64,000 nucleotides of DNA from Parachryseolinea silvisoli (GTDB lineage Bacteria > Bacteroidota > Bacteroidia > Cytophagales > Cyclobacteriaceae), in NCBI RefSeq assembly GCF_021190955.1, contig NZ_JAIOAO010000006.1, positions 248,001 to 312,000 on the forward strand. Reading direction: 5' to 3'. Below the pieces are notes generated by a model. That model saw only the letters and a program-made list of their open reading frames with translations, was not told the DNA's origin and did not search any database. Shown here piece after piece: positions 47,408-57,400 of the stretch (position 1 is its first letter; every line of letters starts with the position of its first letter). The translations under genes and the position numbers were made by a program.

Positions 47408-48646
47408 ATGAAAACCAAGGCATTGTTGCTGTTACTGGCAGCTTTCATCATAAACATCGGCGCCTTCGCCCAGGAGGACGATGACATGTATTTCAACGCC
47501 ACGGATCGCGTTAAGCTTCAATCTAAAGAGCGACAGGACCAAATTGCCTATGAAGCCAGCGTGAAGAAGGCGAAAAAAATGCGTGAAGAGCCGGCTGTGG
47601 AGGAAGAAGGGGAAAGTGTCGAAAGTGTAGAGGCGCTCAACCCTACCGACAGCTACTCGGCCCGCAACGTCAATCCGGAATATGAAGCTCGTTCCACCGC
47701 AAAGCTCTCGCAGTCGGACGACCAGGATTATTTCGTGAACAACTATCAGTATTCCACTTCCAGCAACATGAACAACTGGAACAACAACTTTAATTCGTGG
47801 TACGGCAGTTCATGGTATACACCCAACTACTACAACTCAAATATCAATTCGTGGAATAGCCCGTATTATGGATATGCCGATCCCTACTACAGCCCCTGGT
47901 ACAACCCATATTGGAACAACAACGGCTGGTCAGCTTCTTTCAGCTACTATTGGGGTAACTCCTATAATAACTATGGTAACTATGGCTACGGGTGGGGTGG
48001 TAATTACAACTACTGGAACCGTCCGTATTGCGGTTACGCTTCTTCCTGGGGATTTGGTTATGGCTACAATTCCGGTTATCCGGGCTGGTATGGCTACCCC
48101 GGCAGTGTAATCATTATTAACAATGGTGAAGGCACTTACGGCCCTCGTTACGCCAAACGTGGCAGCCGTGGCAATGATGTTGTCAACACTACGCGCCCCA
48201 GTCCAAGTACCCGCACACAGGTGTCGGATGCTTTTGGCAGCAACAACCGCTCGCAACGGCAGGCTACCGCCGGACGCACGTCTAACCTGAATAACAACGC
48301 TGTTACACCGGCGAACACCACCAACGGCAGATCGCGTCAACAAGGCAGCGAGTACTACAACCGCACATGGAGGCGCGTAACCCAGGAGCCTTCAAACGCC
48401 AGCAATAGCAATTCGAATTCAAACTCGGGTAACAGCTCTAACGGCCGTACATCCAACAGCAATTCGAACTGGAACAATGGCAACAGTAACAGCGACCGCT
48501 CCTATACACCGTCGAGAAGCAGCAACAACGACCGCTCAAACTCTTCGTTCGGTAACAGCAACAGCGGCGGTGGTGGACGCAGCAGCGGTGGCTACTCGGG
48601 TGGTAACTCCGGCGGGGGCCGCTCGCGCGGTGGCAGAGGCAACTAA
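47408..48646 (+). CDS. Secreted low-complexity protein rich in Asn, Ser, Tyr and Gly
   Basis: A 412-residue protein of unknown function. A signal peptide (1-21, ending NIGAFAQ) is followed by an acidic and basic stretch (22-95), a segment dominated by Tyr, Asn, Trp and Ser (about 105-240, with repeats like NNWNNNFNSW and YYSPWYNPYWNNN), and a tail of Asn/Ser/Gly/Arg (about 250-412) ending SGGRSRGGRGN. No known domain is recognisable. Such sequences may be adhesive or amyloid-like, but that is speculation. It is 25 bases before the FadL-like gene and probably shares its transcript. Confidence 0.8.
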   Translation: MKTKALLLLLAAFIINIGAFAQEDDDMYFNATDRVKLQSKERQDQIAYEASVKKAKKMREEPAVEEEGESVESVEALNPTDSYSARNVNPEYEARSTAKLSQSDDQDYFVNNYQYSTSSNMNNWNNNFNSWYGSSWYTPNYYNSNINSWNSPYYGYADPYYSPWYNPYWNNNGWSASFSYYWGNSYNNYGNYGYGWGGNYNYWNRPYCGYASSWGFGYGYNSGYPGWYGYPGSVIIINNGEGTYGPRYAKRGSRGNDVVNTTRPSPSTRTQVSDAFGSNNRSQRQATAGRTSNLNNNAVTPANTTNGRSRQQGSEYYNRTWRRVTQEPSNASNSNSNSNSGNSSNGRTSNSNSNWNNGNSNSDRSYTPSRSSNNDRSNSSFGNSNSGGGGRSSGGYSGGNSGGGRSRGGRGN

Positions 48647-48671
48647 TTCTTAATTTCTCGTACAGTACACT

Positions 48672-50285
48672 ATGAAGGTGATGAAGGTAGTGAGGGTGAG
48701 CCTCACGGTGGTTATTCTATTGTTCATGATTTCCCCAACACTTCCCGTGCTGGCGCAAAGCTTCACCAGTAACGCACTGCTCTTTAGCCGTACGAAGCCG
48801 GCCGGTAGCGCGCGCATCCAGGCACTGGGTGGTACACAGACATCTCTGGGGGGTGACTTCAGCTCTGCAGCGTCAAACCCAGCCGGGTTGGGATTTTATA
48901 ATAAATCAGAGTTTACCCTGGGGCTGGGCGTAGCGGGTGAAGATATCAGTACTCGCTACTATGGGTCTACTTCCAGCAATCAGAATACAAAATTTAACAT
49001 TCCTTCGCTCAGCCTGGTACTGCACTACGGCAACGATCGCGAGACGGGGTTTCTCGGCGGCAACTTTGCTATTACCTTCACCCGCATTAATGATCTGAAT
49101 AACTCGTATCGCTACAGCGGCACGAACAGCGAGTCATCGATCATCGACTTTTTTGTGGATGATGCTTTCTTCCAGGCCCCCGACGATCCCTCCTACCTTG
49201 AGGCGGGCAACGACGGATACTACACGTTATCAGGCCTTGCGTATAATAACTTCCTGGTCGACGCCGTCTATGACGACAATGGTAATTTTCTCAACCGGTA
49301 TGGTTCGGTCCTTGACACGGACATTCCTATACCGAACCAACCAGACGAAGTACGTACGATCGATCAGGTAGAGTCCTTCCGCCGCAGCGGACGCCAATAT
49401 CAATGGTCCTTTGCGTATGGCGCCAATTTCTCTGATAAGTTTTATCTCGGTGCCAGCCTCGGTCTGACTACACTGCGCTACTCCCTGGAGCTGAATTTCC
49501 GGGAATCGAACTTCCGGTATAGCCGCGGCGAGGATGCCGTCGATTATAATCCACTTAATTACCATTCCACGAGCGAGAACATCGACATTGAGGGAAGTGG
49601 CGCGAACTTTACCATTGGCGCTATTTACAAGCCAGTAAGCTTTGTACAGTTAGGTGTTTCGCTGGCAACGCCCACCTGGTACAGCCTGACCGACAACTAT
49701 ACGGCCAGACAGGAAGCCGATTGGAATGACTTTGACTACTATGATACCCCGACGAATACCAGTGACGACCTGAGGAACATTGTTTCGCAATTCGATTCAC
49801 CTACACTGTCTGAATACACGCTTCGTACACCTATGAAGGTAAGCGCCGGTGCGACATTCATTGCCAAGTTTGGCTTTATCAGCGCCGATGTAGAGTTTGT
49901 GAACTATGGCAGCTCCAAGTACAAAGACAATACTGGTAATTCCGACTGGTACGACTCCGACAACAAGAGCATCAAGTCTAGTTATACTTCGGTGGTGAAT
50001 TACCGCGTGGGAGCAGAATATCGCTATAACATCTTTCGTGCCCGGCTCGGCTATAACCTGATGGCCGATCCCTATCGCGTCAGCAATGGCGCCGATCGCA
50101 AGATCCAATCTATCTCCGGAGGCGTTGGCGTGCGGGTGAAAAAGTTCTATACCGATCTGGCTGTTGTTTCCAGCAAAACGGAGAATATACGCGTGCCGTA
50201 TTCCGTGGACGGAATCCCAGAACCGCGTGCCATACAAGACGTAAAAAATATGAACTACCTCCTCACGCTGGGCTTTACTTTCTAA
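48672..50285 (+). CDS. Outer-membrane beta-barrel protein of the OmpP1/FadL family
   Basis: A 537-residue protein with a signal peptide (about 1-29, to PVLAQ) and a barrel typical of OmpP1/FadL/TodX. The N-terminal plug-like segment is conserved: SARIQALGGTQTSLGGDFSS and AASNPAGLGFYNKSEFTLGL. Many alternating strands follow and the chain ends in a phenylalanine (LLTLGFTF), the usual barrel signature. Family members move hydrophobic molecules across the outer membrane; the substrate here is unknown. The end overlaps the convergent aroK by 11 bases. Confidence 0.85.
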   Translation: MKVMKVVRVSLTVVILLFMISPTLPVLAQSFTSNALLFSRTKPAGSARIQALGGTQTSLGGDFSSAASNPAGLGFYNKSEFTLGLGVAGEDISTRYYGSTSSNQNTKFNIPSLSLVLHYGNDRETGFLGGNFAITFTRINDLNNSYRYSGTNSESSIIDFFVDDAFFQAPDDPSYLEAGNDGYYTLSGLAYNNFLVDAVYDDNGNFLNRYGSVLDTDIPIPNQPDEVRTIDQVESFRRSGRQYQWSFAYGANFSDKFYLGASLGLTTLRYSLELNFRESNFRYSRGEDAVDYNPLNYHSTSENIDIEGSGANFTIGAIYKPVSFVQLGVSLATPTWYSLTDNYTARQEADWNDFDYYDTPTNTSDDLRNIVSQFDSPTLSEYTLRTPMKVSAGATFIAKFGFISADVEFVNYGSSKYKDNTGNSDWYDSDNKSIKSSYTSVVNYRVGAEYRYNIFRARLGYNLMADPYRVSNGADRKIQSISGGVGVRVKKFYTDLAVVSSKTENIRVPYSVDGIPEPRAIQDVKNMNYLLTLGFTF

Positions 50286-50793
50286 GCCTGGTGTCGATGG
50301 CTTGCTGCAATGCCGGCAAGGTGGGTTCTTTCAAAGCGATCTGCGCCTGTGCATAGCAGGTCTGCCGGCGATCGTATAGTGCTGTCAACTTTACTTTCTT
50401 TTCCGCCAGATCTTCGGCTTGTAGCAGCGGCCGGCCTTTGTCGGTAGCCGTTCTGCTGAGTAGCTCTTCTACCGGCACATCCAGGAACACGCTTATACCG
50501 GCTACGTTGATGACGGCCATGCCGTCGTGGAAGCAGGGAGCCCCGCCACCGGTAGCCATCACGAAGTTCATGTCGGTCGAGGCCCAGTGCTTTAACACTT
50601 CTGATTCCAACAGGCGAAAGTATGCTTCGCCGTCTTCGGCAAAAATGGCTTGCACCGTCTTCCCGGCGCGACGTTCAATTTCTTTGTCCTGGTCTACAAA
50701 TGGCAATAACAACGCCTCTGCCAGGGGTCGCCCCAGTGTGCTTTTGCCGGAGCCTGGCATGCCGACCAGGAATATCTTGAGGTAGTCGCTCAC
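50275..50793 (-). CDS. aroK: Shikimate kinase
   Basis: Phosphorylates shikimate in aromatic amino-acid synthesis. I place the start at a GTG (50793) that overlaps the stop of the upstream gene in a GTGA arrangement; the product is then 172 residues, beginning VSDYLKIFLVGMPGSGKSTL with the P-loop. Shikimate contacts are seen in FVDQDKEIERRAG and VMATGGGAPC. A longer frame upstream has no family likeness. It is translationally coupled to the DoxX-type gene and convergent on the FadL-like gene. Confidence 0.92.
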   Translation of the reverse strand: MSDYLKIFLVGMPGSGKSTLGRPLAEALLLPFVDQDKEIERRAGKTVQAIFAEDGEAYFRLLESEVLKHWASTDMNFVMATGGGAPCFHDGMAVINVAGISVFLDVPVEELLSRTATDKGRPLLQAEDLAEKKVKLTALYDRRQTCYAQAQIALKEPTLPALQQAIDTRLRK

Positions 50794-51905
50794 TCGCCCA
50801 GGGTGTTCAATACCGTTGCAGCGTCCGGCGTGTCGTTGTGATGCCACATGCCTTTTACCGTGCCTTCTTTCCACAGTGTAATGCCGGGGTTGGAGCGAAT
50901 GATGGTCTTTAGCACGGTGGCATCGACAAAGTAATACGCTACCGGCAGTTGGTGTTCATGACGGAAGGCTTCAAATTCGCCGGCGCTGGAAGCTGTCAGC
51001 GCCATCACCTCCACCTTGCTACCCTCCAGTGTTTTTACGAGCGTGCGAACTTTGTCGATGTTTTTGGCCGAGGCCTTCGAGACGTCGTAGAAGATTAGCA
51101 AGAGCTTGTTGCCTTCGAAAGTATTTTGCGTAATATCTTCACCCTGATCGGTAAAGACTGAGTAGTCTGTGATCTTCGCTTTGGTTTTATCTTCATTTGT
51201 CTGGCGTACACTGATATACTGATACACGGTAGTATCGCCGAGGTATTTTTCTGAAGCGACCTCTTCGCCACTGTCTTTCTTTTTAAATACATACTCGAAG
51301 CGTGGTTGCTCTTCGGGCTGCATTTGCTGCGGTATATTGTTACCGATCTTATACGCGCGGAAGTCGATAAAGGGCAGGTGCAACAACGCGTAAATACCCA
51401 GTGCGAAACTGATGATCGTTGAAGATGCTATAATGATATGGCCCACCCGGTCGGGCAGCGCAGGTGTATAACGCTTGCGATACCAGAACAGGTGCAGAAT
51501 AAACACGACCAGTATAACGTCTTTCGTAAACGACTCCCAGGGTGTAAGCTTAATCGCGTCGCCAAAGCAGCCACAATCAGTCACCTTATCGAAATATGCG
51601 GAGTAGAATGTGAGGAATGTAAAGAAGATGATCAATCCCAGCAGCACCTTGGTGGTGAGGTTCATGCGGTAGAACAGCAGCACGGCAATGCCGAGCACGA
51701 CTTCCAGTACGATCAGGATCAGACCAATTTCCAACGCCCAATCTTTAAACACCAGAAAGAAAGAGCCAAAGTCGTTGGCAAAGACTTCAAAGTATTCTTC
51801 CATTTTTATCTCGGTGCCGATCGGGTCGTTCAACTTGATCAGTCCGGAGAAGATGAATAAGGCTCCTACAAAGAAGCGTGAGAATTGGTCGATTATCTTG
51901 ATCAT
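50790..51905 (-). CDS. DoxX-type membrane protein of the BT_3928 family
   Basis: A 371-residue protein with a four-helix DoxX/MauE-like membrane part (about 1-135; TDCGCFGDAIKLTPWESF is the conserved cysteine signature) and a further membrane segment near 153-172. The C-terminal half (about 240-371) has a thioredoxin-like outline, GNKLLLIFYDVSKASAKN, but the CXXC pair is replaced by Ser/Lys residues, so redox activity of that part is doubtful. The family is characteristic of Bacteroidota and usually sits near DUF1599, folP and cdaA, as here. The function is not established. Confidence 0.8.
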   Translation of the reverse strand: MIKIIDQFSRFFVGALFIFSGLIKLNDPIGTEIKMEEYFEVFANDFGSFFLVFKDWALEIGLILIVLEVVLGIAVLLFYRMNLTTKVLLGLIIFFTFLTFYSAYFDKVTDCGCFGDAIKLTPWESFTKDVILVVFILHLFWYRKRYTPALPDRVGHIIIASSTIISFALGIYALLHLPFIDFRAYKIGNNIPQQMQPEEQPRFEYVFKKKDSGEEVASEKYLGDTTVYQYISVRQTNEDKTKAKITDYSVFTDQGEDITQNTFEGNKLLLIFYDVSKASAKNIDKVRTLVKTLEGSKVEVMALTASSAGEFEAFRHEHQLPVAYYFVDATVLKTIIRSNPGITLWKEGTVKGMWHHNDTPDAATVLNTLGE

Positions 51906-52046
51906 CGTTCTTGATATTGTACTCGGTTCACATCGCGGCTGTGCACGGGGCGGCTACAGTCACCAAACTTCCCACTTCCGCCTCTCAAAAGCCATAGCAC
52001 AGCTTACTTTAACTATTAAATAACAACTTTTCCGCATAGGCGGTCT

Positions 52047-52592
52047 TTACCTGGCTTCGCCACTCATGATCATGGCAAATACCGCGTAGTTAATCATATC
52101 CTGGTAGTTGGCTTTTACACCTTCGCTCACCAGTGTCTTGCCCTGATTGTCTTCGATTTGTTTTACCCGCAGCAACTTCATGAGAATGATGTCGGTGATG
52201 GAGGAGACGCGCATGGCGCGCCAGGCCTCGCCATAGTCGTGGTTCTTTTGCTGAAGCAGCGTGAAGGTCTCATTGGCGGCGTTGTCGTACAGCGGCGCCA
52301 GTTCTTCAAACGGCAGGTCGAGGCTGGAGTGCTCGTCGAGCTGCAGTTGGATCAGCGCGATGATGCTGTAGTTGATGATGCCGATGAACTCATCGCGGAT
52401 GGGGTCGTCCACCAGCTGCATGCCCTTATCCTGTATGCTGCGAATACGCTGGGCCTTGATAAAAATCTGGTCGGTGATGGAAGGCAGTCGCAGAATGCGC
52501 CAGGCGGTTCCATAATCGCGTGTTTTTTTCTCAAACAGCGCGCGGCACTGGGCGATTACCGCCTTATACTCCTGAGATGTTTTTTCAACCAA
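52047..52592 (-). CDS. DUF1599 domain protein
   Basis: A 181-residue cytoplasmic protein made of two similar halves. The first contains YGTAWRILRLPSITDQIFIK and the second YGEAWRAMRVSSITDIILMK, each followed by R-I-R-S-I-Q or R-V-K-Q-I-E. DUF1599 is grouped with nucleotide-modification-associated proteins, but no activity has been shown. The duplicated layout, with repeats about 90 residues apart, is a family feature. It is divergent from folP with a 58-base gap. Confidence 0.85.
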   Translation of the reverse strand: MVEKTSQEYKAVIAQCRALFEKKTRDYGTAWRILRLPSITDQIFIKAQRIRSIQDKGMQLVDDPIRDEFIGIINYSIIALIQLQLDEHSSLDLPFEELAPLYDNAANETFTLLQQKNHDYGEAWRAMRVSSITDIILMKLLRVKQIEDNQGKTLVSEGVKANYQDMINYAVFAMIMSGEAR

Positions 52593-52650
52593 GGGAATAA
52601 ACTTTAGCCCGCAAACTTCTTAATTTGAATGAGAATTCCAGCGCCTGCCC

Positions 52651-53538
52651 ATGAAATCCGTGTTCGAAAATGATTTTTTTTCCACAAACCGTACCCTGCA
52701 TTGCGGCGGACGGCTTATCGACCTGCAGACGCCCCGCGTCATGGGCATCCTGAACGTTACGCCGGACAGCTTCTTCGAAGGCAGCCGCTACTCGTCGCTG
52801 GACCAGGTACAGGCACAGGCGGGCGTTATGCTGGAAGCAGGCGCAACTTTCCTGGACATCGGCGGCTACTCCACACGGCCGGGAGCAGCTGACATTACCG
52901 TAGCCGAAGAGGTAGAACGTGTCGTGCCCGCTATACGGGCCATTCTTACGGCCTTTCCGGGTGCTTTGATTTCTGTCGATACCTTTCGCAGCGAGGTTGC
53001 AGCCGAAGCCGTAGCAGCCGGCGCCCACCTCATAAACGACGTATCGGGCGGCACGCTGGACCCGGCCATGTTCGACACCGTAGCCCGTCTGCAAATACCC
53101 TATGTACTGATGCACATGCGCGGCACGCCCCAAACCATGGCGACGCAAACGAACTATACCGACCTGTTGAAGGAAGTTCTGGACTTTCTACACCCGGCGC
53201 TACACGCTCTGCGGCAACGTGGGGTGAAAGATGTCATCATCGATCCGGGCTTTGGTTTTGCTAAAACACCCGCGCAGAATTTCGAGCTGCTGCAACACTT
53301 CGAGCACTTTCGCGTGTTGGGCTGTCCCATGCTGGCGGGGCTGTCGCGCAAGTCAATGATCTGGCGCACGCTGGAGCAGCGACCGGAAGATGCGCTGAAC
53401 GGCACTACTGTGTTGAATACCATTGCCCTGGTGAAAGGCGCCGGCATACTGCGGGTACACGATGTACGCGAGGCCGTGGAGGCCGTCAAGCTGGTCATGC
53501 TTACCACACGTTCTTCCGCACAGAAGTCCGTTGTTTAA
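52651..53538 (+). CDS. folP: Dihydropteroate synthase
   Basis: Joins p-aminobenzoate to the pterin precursor in folate synthesis; the target of sulfonamides. The 295-residue protein has the signature loops PRVMGILNVTPDSFFEGSRY, FLDIGGYSTRPGAADITVAE and DPGFGFAKTPAQNFELL, with LAGLSRKSMIW near the end, all complete. The start at 52651 lies close to the divergent DUF1599 gene. It is followed by cdaA after 38 bases, a pairing common in Bacteroidota, though cdaA seems to have its own promoter as well. Confidence 0.96.
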   Translation: MKSVFENDFFSTNRTLHCGGRLIDLQTPRVMGILNVTPDSFFEGSRYSSLDQVQAQAGVMLEAGATFLDIGGYSTRPGAADITVAEEVERVVPAIRAILTAFPGALISVDTFRSEVAAEAVAAGAHLINDVSGGTLDPAMFDTVARLQIPYVLMHMRGTPQTMATQTNYTDLLKEVLDFLHPALHALRQRGVKDVIIDPGFGFAKTPAQNFELLQHFEHFRVLGCPMLAGLSRKSMIWRTLEQRPEDALNGTTVLNTIALVKGAGILRVHDVREAVEAVKLVMLTTRSSAQKSVV

Positions 53539-53539
53539 A

Positions 53540-53570
53540 TTGGGCTTCTATGCCTGATCGGTTACATTTG
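53540..53570 (+). promoter_or_regulatory. Promoter for cdaA, possibly giving a leaderless transcript
   Basis: TTG (53540-53542), 20 bases, TACATTTG (53563-53570). The start codon at 53577 lies only six bases after the -7 element, where transcription normally begins, so the message may start at or next to the ATG. Confidence 0.6.
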
Positions 53571-53576
53571 TAAGAC

Positions 53577-54443
53577 ATGATCTTCCTGTTCAAAATCGGA
53601 TTCCTGGAAGTTAGCTGGGTCGATGTCATCGATATTGGCCTGGTCAGTGTCTTATTGTACCAGGTGTATAAGCTCATTCGCGGCAGTATTGCCGTGAATA
53701 TCTTCCTGGGTATTCTCGCCCTGTACCTGGTATACCTCATCGTGCGTGCCGCCCAGATGGAACTGCTGACGATGATCCTGGGACAGTTTATGGGCGTAGG
53801 TGTGTTGGCCATGATCATTCTCTTCCAACCTGAGATCCGGAAGTTCCTGCTCGTTATCGGCCGCGGTACGGAGTTTCGCGAAAATATCTTCAAGACCATT
53901 TCCAATTGGCGCCACGAATACCATGATGACTTTGATATAAGCCAGGTGATCGAAGCGGTTAAGACCCTCAAGGCTTCAAAGACCGGAGCGCTCATGGTTT
54001 TCTCGCGCGACACCGAGCTGAAGTTCTACGCACAGACCGGCGATGCCCTGGATGCCGAAGTAAACAAGCGCCTGCTCCTGTCGATATTCAATAAAAATTC
54101 TCCCCTGCACGACGGCGCTGTGATTATATATAAAGGCCGCATCCGGGCGGCACGCTGCGTATTGCCTGTCAGTGAAAACGACCACCTTCCCCCTAACTTT
54201 GGGCTGCGCCACCGTGCGGCCGTGGGTATGTCCGAAAGCACGGACACGCTCGTGCTGGCGATATCGGAAGAAACGGGTCGCCTGGTGCTGGCCCGGAACG
54301 GTAAATATCTGCGCGCCCTGAAACTGAAACAGATCGAGCAAAAGATCCTGGACTACCTGCACAACAACGAATCTGGCAACTGGGAGGAGGTACACGAGCA
54401 CGAAGCCGAGGCGCCCGCCGAAACGCCACCCGTTAAAGCGTAA
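53577..54443 (+). CDS. cdaA: Diadenylate cyclase CdaA (DisA_N domain)
   Basis: Makes the second messenger c-di-AMP from two ATP. The 288-residue protein has three N-terminal membrane segments (about 2-20, 35-58, 62-82) and a DisA_N cyclase domain. The catalytic motifs are intact: DGA at 179-181 in LHDGAVIIYKGRIRAARC and RHR at 211-213 in GLRHRAAVGMSE. The tail is charged. It follows folP by 38 bases and precedes the WD40-caspase gene by 39 bases, so the three may share transcripts. No c-di-AMP phosphodiesterase gene lies in the window. Confidence 0.95.
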   Translation: MIFLFKIGFLEVSWVDVIDIGLVSVLLYQVYKLIRGSIAVNIFLGILALYLVYLIVRAAQMELLTMILGQFMGVGVLAMIILFQPEIRKFLLVIGRGTEFRENIFKTISNWRHEYHDDFDISQVIEAVKTLKASKTGALMVFSRDTELKFYAQTGDALDAEVNKRLLLSIFNKNSPLHDGAVIIYKGRIRAARCVLPVSENDHLPPNFGLRHRAAVGMSESTDTLVLAISEETGRLVLARNGKYLRALKLKQIEQKILDYLHNNESGNWEEVHEHEAEAPAETPPVKA

Positions 54444-54450
54444 AACTTAC

Positions 54451-54458
54451 TACTTTTG
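54451..54458 (+). promoter_or_regulatory. Possible -7 element for the WD40-caspase gene
   Basis: TACTTTTG matches TAnnTTTG and lies 24 bases before the start codon at 54483. No good -33 element is visible, so the gene may rely partly on read-through from cdaA. Confidence 0.4.
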
Positions 54459-54482
54459 CCTGGCATCTAATTTGCCGCCGGC

Positions 54483-57400
54483 ATGAGACTGACCTTCCTC
54501 TTTGTGCTGCTCACCAGCAGCTCTTTCGCACAATCCATTGAAACCATTATTCAAAAGGGCCACGAGCTGGCGGTCATGACCGTCGCCGTCAGCCCTGACA
54601 GCAATTACATTGCTACCGGCAGCAAAGACAAGGCTGCCAAGCTATGGGAGATCAGCACCGGCCGCGAAGTGCGCAGCTTCCTGGGCCACGAAGCCACTGT
54701 CACCAGCCTGGCCTTTACGCCTAACGGCCAGTACCTCCTCAGCGGTAGCTACGACAAAACCATCCGCTTGTGGGAAGTGAAGACCGGACGGGAAATAGCC
54801 GTTATTACCACCATTGACTTCGTCGGCGACGTCGCCATCGATCCACAGATGCGTTTTTTTGTACACACGGGCACTAACGATACGGGCTACGATTCTGCCG
54901 TAATCTACGACTTTAAAACCCGCCGCGTGCTGGTGCGCCTGCCCGTCGATCCCGACAAGGGCCTGGGCACGGGCACTGACATCGCCATCAGCCCCGATGG
55001 CCGCTGGATGGCTCTCGGCCAGGATGACCGCCGCACCAGCCTATACGACGTACAGCAGTGGAAACTTGTCAAAGACTTTACCGCCGAAGACGAAGGCAGC
55101 TGCGGTGGCTGTGGCACCCGTGCGGAGTTCAGTCCCGACAGCAAGTTCCTGTATACCCTGCCCCACAACGGCATCGCTAAGAAATTTAACCTCGCCACCC
55201 TGGCCCTGGTGCGCACCTACGACAAGAACGAAGAGGACGTAACCGGCTCGGCGCTTAGCCCGGACGGTAAGAAATTGGCGTTGGCGACAGAAGAAGATGT
55301 TACCGTATGGGACGAAGCTTCGGGCAAAGTACTTGCCAAACTGGTAGCCGAAGAAAAAGGTCAATTCCACCGGGTGACGTTCACCAACAGTGGCAACGAG
55401 TTGCTCGTCACCTCCGACAACAACACAGCGTTTGCCTGGAACCCGACATCACAAAAGAAGACCAGCGTCTTTACCGGTTTCCTCAGCCAACGCGACAAAG
55501 GCGGCCTGGACTACGACCCTAACTTTTACTGGCAGTCGTCCATTGCTAAATATGTACGCCTCAAAAACAGCCTTCGCATTACGCCCGACGGCAAGACACT
55601 GATCAAAGGTAAGTTTGGCACCAAAGTAAAACGCTGGGACATTGCCAGTGGCAAGACCGTGATGGAGTATGTCAGCCACAAGAAAGGAGTGCTGAGCTAC
55701 GATCTTTCTAAGGACGGCAGCAAACTGCTGACGGGCGGAGGCGACGGCAAGATTGTATTGTGGGACCTGAACACCGGTGACTCGCTCAAGGTAATTCAAT
55801 CGTACCGTGAGCCGATCTTCGATATACATTTCAACGCCGCCGAGACCGGTGTGATCTCTTGCAGCTGGGACGCTACCATGAAAATCCACGACCTGGCCAC
55901 CGGCACAATGCAAACCTACTTCGATTTTCAGAGCTACTCGGTATATAACCTGCTTTACCCCGACGACCTCTACGTCATTACGGCCCGCCTGGACAACGCC
56001 ATTCAGATGTGGGAGATCGACACGAAGAAAGAAGTGCGCAATTTTGTTGGTCATACAGATATTGTAGGCTCGATCCAAATCAGCGCTGACCGCAAAACGC
56101 TGCTCAGTGCCAGCTGGGACGGCTCGGTGCGCCTGTGGGATGTAGGCACCGGCCTGATGACCCGCAAGCTGAAAGACCACCGCGGCGCAGTGCACACGGC
56201 GATCTTTAGCACCAACGAAAAAGAGATTTATACCGCCGGTGCCGACCGCACCATCCGCGTGTGGGAGCCTGCGACCGGTAAAATTATCCGCACCTTCCAG
56301 GGGCACAATGCCGAAGTAACCTCACTGCTGTTGAGCCCTGACGGAAAAATGCTGATCAGCCATAGTCTGGACGGCGTGACCAAGTTCTGGGACCTCGCCA
56401 CCGGCAAAGAGTTCTTCGAGCACATACACCTGGGCGAGCGCGACTGGATGGTCAAGAACCCCGAGGGATATTTTAATGGCACCGACGACGCACGCAAGAA
56501 TATACACTTCGTCAGCGGTCTGAAGACTTACGCGGTCGACCAGTTCTTCCACGAGTTTTACCGACCCGATCTGCTTCCCAAAATATTCCAAAACCGCGGC
56601 GGTCGTGACGATCGCAAGGGTGGCATCCAGGGTAAGCTCAACAGCGCACCTCCTCCGACGGTAAAGGTGGCAGTATTGCCGCATGCCACCGAGGGCAAGG
56701 CAGAACTATACATTCGCATTACTGACAATGGCGCCGGAGTAGAGAACTTACGAGTCATGCACAATGGCAAAAGCATTTCACTGGATCGTGGGGCACTGAA
56801 GCTTCCTTCAGGCAAAGGACAGACGTCCACGTATAAAGAAGTCGTTGACCTGGTGAGCGGCCCTAACAGCTTTACCGCCGTCGCCAGCAACCGTGACCAT
56901 GTAGAGTCTGATCCACACACGGCGGAGATCGTCTCCGACCACGTTTCGAAGAACAGCACCTGTTATGTACTGTCGGTCGGCATCAACCAATACAAAAACA
57001 GCAAGCTCAGCCTGAACTATGCTCGTCCCGACGCCGAGTCGTTCAGCAAGGTGATTGTCAACGACAAAAGCACGAAACTCTTTAAGGACATCGAGCTGGT
57101 AACCCTGTACGACGGCGAGGCCACGCGCGAACACATCCTGCGTAAACTGGATGAGCTCAGCAGCAAGATCCGGCAGGAGGACGTCTTTATTTTGTACTAC
57201 GCCGGCCACGGTAGCATGGTGGAGAACAAATTTTACTTTATCCCCACGGAAGGTCTGCGGCTGTACGACCAGGCCGCGCTGCAGAAAGAAGCCATTGAGG
57301 CCGGTGTTTTACAAGACAAGCTGAAGCACATCAAGGCGCTGAAGCAGCTTATCATCATGGACGCCTGCCAGTCGGGTGGCTCCGTCGAGTTGCTGGCCAC

